Assembly (NCBI GenBank): GCA_026413225.1
Contig: CM048553.1
Location: 144,683,190-144,747,189 of the forward strand
Direction: 5' to 3'
DNA from: Otis tarda
Lineage: Eukaryota; Chordata; Aves; Otidiformes; Otididae
DNA: 64,000 bases
Shown here: piece after piece, positions 11,230 to 22,250 of the stretch
Layout: each line of letters opens with the position of its first letter
How positions within the stretch are numbered: the first letter of the stretch is position 1
Notes under the pieces: model-generated
Database searches by the model: none
What the model was told of the DNA's origin: nothing
What the model saw: the letters and a program-made list of their open reading frames with translations, nothing else
Translations under genes and position numbers: made by a program

Positions 11230-14200
11230 TGGCAGCTGTTTCGCTGAGATGTAGGTCGCAATCATGTTAATAGTTCTACATCTACCCATTAGCTGGCAAT
11301 AACATTCATGCCCTGTAGACAGAACATTATAGCATGGCAGTTTCTTCACTACTGAAAACAGATGAAAAATCTTGCCTGGCACTAAAAGAATGCTGTGACG
11401 GTGACTCTAATCCTACTCATATCTGTTGCTCCCAGAGGACCCAAGGAAACTGTATCAGACACTGCAAAGCACATCTGAACCCCACCACCACCTGCAAACC
11501 TCTGTGCCCAGAGCACAGAAAACCTAAATATAAGCCATACAAAAGTCAGGAATAAATGTTCTGGGATAGGTGTCCTCTTTTTCAGGACACAGGTTTTCCA
11601 TCTCTGGTATTGATGCTGACAGAAACAGTGTTAGTGCTATGCTGTGCCTGGAGGTCAGATCGGGTCGAGGGAAGATCAGAGTACTGGAGCCAGCAGAGCT
11701 GTACAGAGACCTGTGGGGTAGCAGGTCAGGAAACCCCTGATTCCCCATTGAGACATCCCTGCCTCATCTGGATCCAATTCTTTCCATTCAGATAATGCTG
11801 CGGATTCACTTCCATGAGGTCAAATAATGTGGGGTTAGGACACATACGGATTTATCTGTTGAAAAAAACCCATATGATCCTCTACTGGGATGACACAGGA
11901 AGGTTAGGTAAAGTCTGGAATCCTGACATATTAAAGTCAATGGAGGTTTTGCAGTTAACCTTAATTTTACTTCACTTTTTTTTTTTTTACTTTCATCTCC
12001 AGAACAGGTAAAAATACCTTCTCAAAGCCAACAGGAATGCTATTATATATTATTATTAATTAATTTTTTTTTGCAATTCTAATCTGCTCTGAAACTAAAC
12101 ATTGGGGTTTGTCATCTTGTAAACCTATTAACATACTATCCAAGATTATTTTCTTGTGAAAAGTATGCTGTTAACGTAAGTGCAAGCATGCACATAGGGA
12201 TTATTAATCATTATTACTTTTGGAATAAACTTCTAGCTTCTAGACATGAAAAGAAAGCTAAAACACAAGTGCTTCTGTTCCACTTGAAATAAATTACCAT
12301 GCTACCACAAATTTCCCAGCAGGAAAAGGGAAGGGGAGAAGTAAAATTCTGCACAATGTGTAGAATGTTTAATGGATTTCTGTGTGATAACAATGGCAGT
12401 AGTGGCACTGTTCATTTTGTCAGTGTGATGACAAAGAAGCAGAAAACCAGGACTTTGTTCCTTTCTTTGCAAGTGGACTGCAAGACCATCACAAAGGTGT
12501 TTTCTTTAAAAGGAAGAATACAGGATTATGTAAAATAAGCAAAAGCTGCAGAGTTCCAGTTGAGAACTGAACTTCCTGAAAGGTCGAGGTGTTGGGGGTT
12601 TGTTTGAAGCTTATCTTTTTGTCTCTCTGCAGTTCCAATAGCAGATCTTTCACAGCTGGGCAGTAGCAATAGCTCTACTTTCACGGCACCCCAAAGGAGG
12701 AGACATTCCAAGCAGACCTGCAGTCCACTGCTGCCACATGAGAGAAAGTCATGGCATGAAAGCGTCTTCTTCATCATCATTCACAAACCAGTGGGATGTG
12801 GGACTAGAGGCTCAGCTGGAACACTGCAATAGCTTGGCTGATCTGAACTACTTTTCCAGGTAGGACAACTTCTAGTCGCCAAAGAAAACTAGATAACGAA
12901 TCTCAAATGTACTACAAAACTCTGCTCTAGTTGAAGGTTCCTTATTCAAACCCACAGCTGAGTGTTTATAAAACACTATTCTCCCTCCTCTCCTTCACAC
13001 TCTTGTAAACATCTGTGTTAGTCTGCGTTATTGCAAGGTTCCCTTTTATCTGGGATGGTTGCACAGCTTTTCACTGACATGCAGGCAAACCTGCTGGCTT
13101 TCACAAGTGAAAGCAGATATTTGCAAGAAGTAGAAAGACATTTCTCTAGCTGTACTATCAAAATTCCCTACAGATTTCTTTTTGGACATTACAAAAATGT
13201 AAAATAAAAGTAACCTACCTTTTTTTCCCTTGCCCTAGCTCCCAGAAACAGTGCAGATCAGGGATTCACCCAGCCCTACTCAAATGCAATGCATTCATAA
13301 TCCTGCTTCTATTTTTGTTAGGCAGAGGGGATATGGACTCTGGGTCGCTGGTAATTGGAGCTGATTACTCTTGAGACAGCTCAATACAAAGGTTCAGTCT
13401 ATTCCTCACTTTCCTGGTGGTGACAGTGTGCTCGGGTGTGTGACAGTTGATTCTGTAATATGTAAGAAGTAGCTTCTGGTCCCATCCTGCCAGAAAAGAC
13501 TGTGTTCAACAGATGAGTCAGTGAATTTATCAGGTAAAAAGGAAGCTGACACTGATAACTTGTCCGCTGCTAAAATTAAGAGTGTGAGTCCCTGTTTAAT
13601 AGTACTGACTACAAACCACATTGAAATACAAGAAGCAGATGAAAAACAAGTGACTTTTGAGCATATAGCTTCCTGGCTTCTGTGAACTTCCCACAAAGCT
13701 GGTAGCTTGTCTGACAAGAAGTCTCTGATACACCTGTGAAATAATAAACTAAAACATGGGCTGTCCCAGTAGTTTTCCTTCATGAGGCAGCTCCAGTTTC
13801 CTTTTGTAAATAGAAGGTAAACACTAGCTTTCTGCAGGTAAGCTCTGTGGACTACCAAAATCATGAAACTGCAATTACGTGTCACATAAGTGTTGACAGA
13901 AAAAGTTTTCCTGCCATTTGTTTCTTACTCCAGTGCTCTTTTATATTGGCTGGTAAACAAATATTCTCATAAACATGAATGGAACTTTGTTAAGTACTGT
14001 TCAAACATGGTGCTAGCCCAGTTTACCCTCTTATTATCAAGATGCTTCACATAAACAATTAGTGACACTGAAAAGAATGAAGTGACAATGTGAAGAATGG
14101 CTCATGGCTCAGTGGTAGATGTGTTTCATCACTATGTTTAAGAAAGGTGGAGGGTCTTGGCACAGACCGCGCTATAGATCAGCTGAACCAGCACAAAGAA

Positions 14201-15430
14201 GAATGCTTCAGTCCTTTACTGCAATGGATCTTCATAATCCCCATCTTTTAACACATGGTTCGCAAAGTGGTAAGAAGGTTTTTTAATATCAACTGGCTTT
14301 CTGAGTCCTGAAATGTTAATTAGATTGGTATTTCATTACATTTATTTTATACTTAAAGCTTATACTACTCTTGCATGAACTCTAAGCTTTTATTGAGAAG
14401 AGTGAGATGGATATTAAAAATGAAATATACAGTATATAATTAGCTCTGGTGGACTTAAGGGTTGAAGGGGTATGCTTTAGGAAATAATCCTGAATTATCA
14501 AGAAAGGAACTAGATGATCAAATAGTTTTATTCAGTCTGCACTTCCTAGGATACTGTGAATAGCTACTCTTTGGTATATCCACAAAATTATTGCTTAATA
14601 ATAAATGATTGCTTAATAATAAATAAGATTACTTTTAATTGCTGTAAATATCCTTTCAGAATAATTTTCTGTAAAATAAGATATAAGCATAAAAAGACAC
14701 TGGCTTATTGTCTCTTACTTGTATTATTTATATTGATTTAAAACAGTTACATGTTATTTAAAAATAAAACAGTATGGTTCCTGCACAGAAAGCTGTGTGA
14801 GAGAAATACATTGGAATTCAAAGTGCAGGCCAGTCTCTCAGATAGAAATAGTTTACCTCATTTAAAAAGAAAAGAACATGTAACAGAATTGCTGAAAAAA
14901 CGTGACAGCTGTACTTCAGTGTATTTATGCTAACTTCCAAAATCAGATTAAATCAGTTATTTCAACTGTCCCCTAATTTTGTTTAAAACTGCATTTGCTT
15001 CTCAAATTTAGTGGAACTTTGATACCATTAAAGGACAAGTTAGTCAGCTCATTAAATTAAATTTAAATTCATACGGTATTTCCAACATAAATAAATAATC
15101 CAAACATATTCATCCAGACAAATTGAATGTGATGTTCAGCTAGGGGAACAGAACGTTCTGTAAGAATTTAAGTCCACAGGGTGACTTGAAATATTTTTAT
15201 AAGACAATGCCAACTTAAATCAACCTTATATTTAGCCCTTTTTTACCTTACTTAACACCCTTTCCGAGTAATACCGACACTCATGTAAATGAGTGGTGAG
15301 AGGAAGGTGGTCTTTCTGGTAAGTTTGGTTTTTTTTCATAGCTAATGACATTTTGCCACTGTTCAATTTCTACCCGTTTAACTGTGCCCAAGAAGGACCA
15401 TAAATAAAGCCAACATCAGTCTACACGTAA
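11230..15430. other. Single-copy DNA with chance-length open frames
   Basis: Holds the longest open frame of the window, 159 codons on the minus strand (13406-13885). It lacks a recognisable domain, is rich in Ser, Cys, Leu and Phe as in translated noncoding DNA, and has no paired splice or promoter signals I can defend. T and A runs occur near 11980 and 12065. An 18-bp tandem duplication lies at 14.6 kb. Nothing else is recognised. Confidence 0.5.
14590..14624. repeat. Two-copy 18-bp tandem duplication
   Basis: ATTGCTTAATAATAAAT is repeated at a period of 18 bp with perfect identity, suggesting a recent small slippage event. Confidence 0.8.
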
Positions 15431-16030
15431 GCCCAACACTTGCCATATCCTGTCAACTTGCAGACAAAGACACAAATTGAAATAATTTATGATGGTTGTT
15501 CTTTGAAAAAGAGGCAGGGCTTCGCAGTCCCGACCTTTGCATGCATGTATAGACCAATATTATTGAGTGCGTATATGGGTGTACTGGTGCATTGGTACAT
15601 GGCTGAAATTGTGAGCATCTGTTATTATACAGTCATCTCCCGTGGAGATCTCGGTAAAGGATCGGGGCATATGAACTGAACGACAGCCAGCTAATTATTT
15701 CATTAAAGCCCCCTGAAATCTAGTACATGAAAATGCCTTTGACCGTTATTGACCTGAGCTGTGTATTACAAGTGAGCTTTTTGTGATGGGATCTCCAGAT
15801 CATTAATAATTTTCTGAGTCATGTAATTAAATCATAGGCATCTTTCTTCTTTTTCCTTCTTAGTTAACTCCATAAAAGGGCTAATCACGATCTCATTAGA
15901 CAATGGCTCAAGCAGGGTTTTTGTTGTTGTGTTGGTTTTTTTCCTGTTGTTGATCTCCTCTTTTACAAGGCAGTTAATAGATCTTTTTTGACTGTAGGAA
16001 CCTACATCAATTAGCTCTTCAAAGAGACCC
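15430..16030. promoter_or_regulatory. Candidate conserved enhancer-like element
   Basis: This stretch keeps about ten CpG dinucleotides (for example in CCCGACC, CCCGTGG, CTCGG, ATCGGGG) while flanks have few. It clusters transcription-factor-like words: TAATTA at 15692-15697 and 15824-15829, an AP-1 consensus TGAGTCA at 15815-15821, and ATTAGACAATGG at 15895-15906, which joins a homeodomain core to a SOX-like CAATGG. No recognisable repeat or coding region is present. The arrangement resembles developmental enhancers found in vertebrate gene deserts. Function is inferred from motif density and CpG retention only. Confidence 0.4.
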
Positions 16031-17782
16031 TCAACTTACTGAAAATCAGCTCATTGAAGATTTATATTTACTTGAAAAATCTTAGCATCTGGTTAGAAAG
16101 AAGCCTTATTTTGGCTGAGTTTCTGTGGCTGGGTTTTTACTGGACTTGTTTCTGCCACTGCAGCTCAGTACTAACTTTGTTAGCTTCAGCCACAGAAATG
16201 TTCTATTGCCATGGGTACACAGAATTAAGCAGACTGGACATGGTATTGCAAAGGGCTGGACATTCAGCAAAGACTGAGGCCAACACAGGCCTCATTTTTT
16301 TAAATAGAGTGTTTCCACGATCTCTGAGATGATTCACAGGCACACACACATATATGTACATAATGTGGGGAACGAGGAGCAGAGTGTTTAGAAGTTTGGA
16401 TTCAGCCTCTGGGCTTCATCCTACATGCCCCCTTCATTTCAAAATTGTCCTCAGTGTATTTAATACTCTGTAGCTTTTCCCTCCTCACATCTTCAGCTTT
16501 TTTTTCATTTTTGTTATTCATTTGGAAAATGTAAACTTAAAGTTTAAAGCCTTACTTTGATCTGAGATGTTATAACATAAACAACAGATGCAAATACTTC
16601 TTTGGTGACTGCTAATCTGTCTGTAAATCTCCTGTTGAATCAGAGCTAAAAATAATTACATTCTGTGTTATTTGGCATAGCTCATCTCTTCACTTGTGTA
16701 CTCTGGGAAAACAGAAGAATATTGCTAACTTTAAGGAATATGTGATTTTAAGATGTCTCATAGCTACTTCGTTATATACCTTAGTGCCATGGGGGGCATG
16801 GAGGAGGAGCTTTAAACTCTGGTTTAATGTATTTATAAAGGGGAAAATTTTGTTCTCTTTGTTTGCTTTTCTCAACAAGGAAAGAGTATGAGTCACTCTG
16901 ATAAGTCTGCCAGGATTAGCCCACTCAATTCACCTCTTCTACAAAGATATTCCTTTAGGTTTAGGAGATGAGGGTACAGCTTAACTATTTTGTTTTACTG
17001 CTTCCTTTATCCTGGACATTGGAACAATTCAGCGTTAACACTGTCCTTTCACTAATACATCCCAACAGGCAATAGCAGGAGCCGTTATATGATTAATGAT
17101 TTCAGAGATGATTGTTGAAATCCTACACTACTATTAACGTAGCCAACCTAAAACCAAAAACATATTACTGTTCAGCCATATGTGGCCAAATGCACACAGA
17201 TTTAACAGTGCCAAACTAAACTGCATACATAGTGTTGACTAGAACATGCATCTTGCCTTTCCATCACTTGTATTATTCAAGTTGCAGAAGGTTCACTGTC
17301 TTGTTCATAAAAGATACTCCTCTACCATATAAAAGCTACTCAGTATTCCACAAGATTGTATCTCTTATATAAATGGAAAAACACAGGAACATTTTTAAGA
17401 ATAATCTTTTAGGATAAGAATCTCAAAAGTGCTAAAGTTTAGATATACATGGAGAGCTTTGGAGCAAAGATAAATATGTGAATTCCTCATACATTGAAAG
17501 TGGGACATCAAGCTCTTAAGAATGTGATTCATAGTCACAAACGCAGTGAACAGAAGTTCACTCAACCCCACTGGCAAGTGTGTCTCACTGGGATTAGGCT
17601 CACAATACTCTCTTAGATATTTCCTCCTGGATTAGCCATCAGTTACTTAGGTACGGCAAATTGATTTCTCTGGTTTTGATTTTCTCTAAAACATCACCAT
17701 GTGAGAGAGTAGACAACAAGACTTCTATTCTCTGACTTAGGGGTGGCAGGCCTACAAGTTGTCTTCCAGGAAACAGTTTAGT

Positions 17783-17860
17783 CCATAGAAGTATAGACTA
17801 GGATGGGTTAAATGTGTTCTCTGTCTCCTGCTGAAGCAGGACCATTATGCCATGAAGAGC
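17783..17860 (-). mobile_element. Possible eroded CR1 tail remnant
   Basis: CCATAGAAGTATAGAC followed by AGGATGGGTT and then CTCCTGCTGAAGCAGGACCA recalls the reverse complement of a CR1 3' end: CATAGAATCATAGA, then a GGGTTGG block, then CCTCCCTGCTCAAGCAGGG. Similarity is patchy and the middle block is poorly kept. Weak call. Confidence 0.4.
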
Positions 17861-19424
17861 ACAAGGATCATGACACTAAAGAGAAGGAGCTCAAGTAGGA
17901 ATGTGATGTGGCAGCCCAGTGATACAGATGTCAGGTTTCCTAAGGATTTGTCTCTTTTCAAAGACTGTTTATGAATTTTGCAAGAATCATTGAATAAATA
18001 TATAATTTAGCTTCCTCTCCCAGCAATTAAGCAGTTAAATTATAGAGAGGATGCCATACTTCATGGCAAGTCTAAGATTTCGGGTATGCATTAGGCAACC
18101 TCTGAAGAAGTTTTTGCACAGACTCGTGAAAATCTACTGGCCTGCAGGTTCTCAGGTTGGGTGATCCCATGTGAAATCCATCACACATTTGTAGAATGCT
18201 TAAATTTAAGTGCCTCCATACCACTGAAATTCCACTGTAGGCATCAGAGTTTTTTTTTTAATCTGTAGTTTGGGGCCATACTGTGTTTCTGTACCTAATT
18301 CCCACAGATTTCTTATTTGGACACAGTTCAAAGTGGGAAGATATTCAGAAAATTACTCCACAAATTTTCTACATAAATAAACTTTTGGCTTGAAATGTTG
18401 TGATTCTGGGAGTTCTCACACCCCACATACACAACAGTTGCATAGCATTCAATGCCTAGCATTCAACTCTAGCAAGTCTGTCGTCCAAAGAAATCAGAAT
18501 AGACAGCTACATACATAAACTGGACATCATGCCTAGGATTTTTGTTTTTAGAGACAGAGCTAGCTATCCTTAAAAAAATAAGGATTTAACAGGATTGGTA
18601 CCTGATAGAATTTGTTTGAAATTGTCTACCTATTATGCAAATGTCCACACACAACAATCAGAGATCAGAAATGCTCACCAAAACCACTCAATATTGTGTC
18701 ATGGCCATGTTCAGCACCAGAAGAGATTCAGCACCTACTTTTAAGAAAATACTTTATCTACACAAAAGAGGCATTGAAAGGGATTGGAAGACACAGCCAA
18801 TACAAACAGGTTTCAAATGAACTGCTTTTTATCAGTCATCACTTAAATGAAATAGAGCTTCTTGCTTTCCTTTTTCTAAATAATGTTGTTTCTGATGTGG
18901 TGTCCACTTGAAAGTAATCACAAGTTATGACTGTGGAAACAAAACTGACAATAGAGTCTAGATTTCACATGTAAAAGATTTCATCATTTTTCAGAGAATC
19001 CATTTAGTTCTTTCAAATGTTTGCTGGTCGTTGTGTAAGAAGGCTTTTGTTTCCCGTGATTCAGATAAAGAATATGGGAAATAAAAATATCAAACTATCA
19101 AATTTCAAGAACGTAATGAAAGCCTTCAACTTTAACAGAATTACTGCTGAATATGCTAATTTAAGCAGGTCTTTGAAGCATGGCTGTTATGATTTGGTGA
19201 TAGAGACCAAATCTTCAAGTGATATTATAGCATCATTGAGCTCTGTGAATTTGCTGTCAAGGATCAGGAGCATAATTAGTAAGTTGGGGAGCTACAGGTT
19301 TCAAAAAAGCCCGTAAATGTATTACCATCTGCTTCTAACAAATACATAGTTTTCATAGATGAGGTAATTAATAGATGTCAGATAATCACCTGTCGTTTAA
19401 GCAACTATGGAAACTTCCATTCAC

Positions 19425-19543
19425 CTTTCCTCACCCTTTTGTTTTCTCCCATCTCCTTCCTATTCTTGTTCTCTTCTCCCTTTTCCCTTCCCTTCATAAT
19501 ATAAAACAGAGCTAGACATTTCTTCTCCTCTCTTTCCTTCCAG
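19425..19543. repeat. CT-rich tract
   Basis: A strongly pyrimidine-rich stretch, with one AT-rich interruption (ATAATATAAAACAGAG), ending in a 22-nt pyrimidine run and CAG at 19541-19543. The end fits a vertebrate 3' splice acceptor, but no exon with coding character or a matching donor was found downstream, so it is listed only as low-complexity sequence. Confidence 0.6.
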
Positions 19544-21057
19544 ATGAATATGCTACCAGGACTACCAACTTCTTAAAGCTATCAGAGCAGCATGTAAACA
19601 TATGGGTTGGTCTTTTTTAGTTCAAGTGCAATTTGAAAAACCAACAAACAAAGCCACTGGAACAATATTTTTTAGGCTGCAGGAAAAAAAAAAAAAGTTG
19701 AAAATTCAGGGCTAGCATGACCAAAACAGATCCCTTGATCTGACAGCAATTGGATTGCTGCAAGACTAACTAAGAAATTGGAAGTGTGTCATTCATTACC
19801 CTAGTCTTTGCTGTCAGTATTTTTAATGTAAAAGTTTTATCTACTGGCTTAGCAATCTGTTTTTTTCATTGTGGAATTCATAACATTAATCTTATTAATT
19901 TATTCATTCATTGCATTTCCTTAATGAAGATGTGATCCCAAATAGAGTAAATTTATGCTTCCCTCACCAAAATTTCAGGTTCCCTGGAAGTTTTAGAAGA
20001 TAAGAATTGCTATACAGTGCTGGTACTTAGCCTTTTAGAGGATTTAGGAACAATTACAAACCTGCCCTCAGGCTGTGAGTGCAAATGTACTTACTCATCA
20101 CTTGGTGGTTTTTAACTGCAGCAGATCCTAGAACACCTCAAGCAATTCAATGAATGTGCTATTGGCAGACTTTGGGTTGAGGCAGTGTGGTTCAACACAT
20201 GACATTCAAGATATTTTCAACAAATAATTATTTGAAAGAGAGAGGAAGCATTGATAAGCTGATGTGCAGGTTGGCTGACAAGACATTTGTGTTAAGTTAC
20301 GAACACTGAATTTGCAAGATTAATGTAACTGTGGAGATTTGCACAAAAATGTGTCCAGCCTCATTGATTCCAGTGCTATTTTGCAATCTCTCTGATGAAA
20401 CTAATCCTATATAATTTGCATTCCATTATTTACAGCACAAAATTTCCTCCCCTCCCACATTTACTTTCTTTTCTTTTCTTCTCATATTCTATTTAAACTT
20501 TTCCTTTTCTCTGTGGCTATCTGACTAATTACATATCCCGTGTCTACATGTTTAAGGAAAAGCATTTAGCATCCTCATTCAGCACCTCATAATCTTTTTT
20601 TACAGAGGAATCTCCTGTTCCTGTCTTAGGAAAAACACAGTTTATTTCCTTCAAAACCAGCTTACTTTAATGCTGTGGAATTGAGACTGAGATTATATTT
20701 AATGGATGAAAGAATTTAAGTTGAAAAGCTTTTATTGAAATGCATAGTCACAGAGTATATAGTCTTTACTTTATCTGCCTCCTGGGAGTGATTTGGATTA
20801 GGTGTTTTCTATCTGAATTAAATACTTAACAAAAGGAAGTGTTCTCCCACCTGTGCATGGAGCTCTGCAGTGTAAATACCATTACTGAGACTTGAAATTA
20901 CATAGTTAGCATCCATAAATCACATACACAATTCCTACTGATGTTAGTGGAAGGACTATATATATATGGAAATAAACTAATGTATGGCCCTTAAAATCAG
21001 AGAGGAAGAGGAGCAAAAGAGGTAAAAGATTCAATTACAGTAGAAGAATTAAACTAA

Positions 21058-21128
21058 AGGCCTGATTCCGCTTCCATTACAATAATTTGGATCTGTATGA
21101 TTTTGTCCCAGTTTACTTCAGAGTTATT
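21058..21128. repeat. Relic of palindromic amniote interspersed repeat
   Basis: GGCCTGATTCCGCTTCCATT then ACAATAATTTGGATCTG and GTTTACTTCAGAGTTATT follows the order of the amniote repeat that reads GGCCTGATTCTG, a TTACACCAGTGTAAAT-like centre, and GACTTCAGTGGAGTTA. The copy is old and its palindromic symmetry is mostly lost. Confidence 0.5.
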
Positions 21129-21889
21129 AAGAATTTCCAAGATCAAGAGAAGTAGTTTATTTTATGGGGAAAATAAACCTTTAAAAGTAAGCAACTAATG
21201 AAGAAGAAACTTTTAAAATAAATTATTTCAGTGCTCAAACTAAGTATCTTCACGTTGTGTTTTTGTGCAAATGATTTTTGTTTTTTTTTTCCTAGACAAC
21301 ACTAGTCCTATTGCTATTCAAATTTCAGATTTTAGCCTCCATGGTCTGACTCAGCTGGGGATGGTGGACCTGATTTATGCCAGCTAAGGATCTGCACATT
21401 TAACGATAGCTGATATTCATGTCTGTTGCAAACTGCAGCCTGGACAACCTTCTGTGGTCAATCTGTGCAAAGAAATCTGAGATCAGTTCCTGTAGATTCT
21501 TGCTAGAATGCAGTTATGTAACTATAAACTGATTCAATATTTAATTTTTTAAAAAATATTTTTTCCAAAGGAGCATTTCTTCTGATTAAACTACTGTGTT
21601 GCAAGCTGTATTCTTGTTACATAGCATTAGAGACTGGGTCAGCAAGATGGCTTCCATCAACTGTTGGAGTGAAAAAATCCACTGTGGAAATCTGAGGATA
21701 ATTTTATAAAACAAGTTGACATTTTAGTAACATTTTGTTTTGCTTCATTGCCTTGGGAAATAAGTTAGTGGGTTAAAGGAAAAGATAAATAAGAAAACAT
21801 ACTGCGCAACTGTAGCACTGGCAATAATTAAACTATTTTCTCAATAACTTAAAAAAGACAGGAACAAAAAGACATAAAATGGCTAAACT

Positions 21890-22250
21890 GATTTATGCCA
21901 AAGGTTTGTCTTGTTCAGAATCCTATTTCTGACAATGGTCAACAGTAGAAGCCCTGTAAGAACAAAGCATATATAAGTTCTTCGGGATGGTATATTCTCC
22001 AAGATATCCACACCTTAGGAACTTCCTAAGGCAAGTTTGTCTGTAGAAAATTGTACTTTATAGTCATTGCTGGACCCAACCTTCACGCGTTTATCTAATA
22101 TCATTTTTAAAACATTTATATTTTTGGCGTCCACAACATCCTGTGGCAATGAGTTCCATAATTTTTTGTACATCATGAGAAAAAGTACTTCCTTTTGTTT
22201 GTTTGTCTCTAAGGGAAACAGGGACAAATGAAAAGGCGCTGTATTTACCC
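21890..22250 (-). mobile_element. Old CR1/L3-clade LINE fragment
   Basis: An ancient non-LTR retrotransposon piece on the minus strand. The plus-strand word CCTGTGGCAATGAGTTCCA (22140-22158), followed by GAGAAAAAGTACTTCCTTTT, is a hallmark of old amniote CR1/L3-type LINEs. The 22015-22227 minus-strand frame reads KLWNSLPQDVVDAKNI, the counterpart of the CR1 ORF2 C-terminal WNRLPREVV block. The part at 21890-22010 (CTGACAATGGTCAACAGTAG, CAAGATATCCACACCTTAGG) matches the remembered 3' non-coding portion of the same kind of element. It is a 5'-truncated, diverged fossil. The exact subfamily cannot be set by eye. Confidence 0.75.

Larger units (their letters stand above)
16031..21050. other. AT-rich single-copy DNA, no gene seen
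   Basis: Contains a 12-bp inverted repeat (TTTCTGTGGCTG at 16120 and its complement at 16187), a possible CR1 remnant near 17.8 kb and a CT-rich tract at 19.4-19.5 kb. Open frames reach 99 codons (18612-18911 and 19017-19316) without any recognised family. Nothing else stands out. Confidence 0.5.

Noticed and set aside
13406-13885. Longest open frame, 159 codons on the minus strand
   Set aside because: No recognised domain, a composition rich in Ser, Cys, Leu and Phe as in translated noncoding DNA, and no defensible promoter or splice signals. Length is within chance for 64 kb read in six frames.
19519-19560. Strong 3' splice-acceptor-like pyrimidine tract ending in CAG
   Set aside because: It is the end of a longer CT-rich tract. 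No coding exon or donor site could be paired with it.
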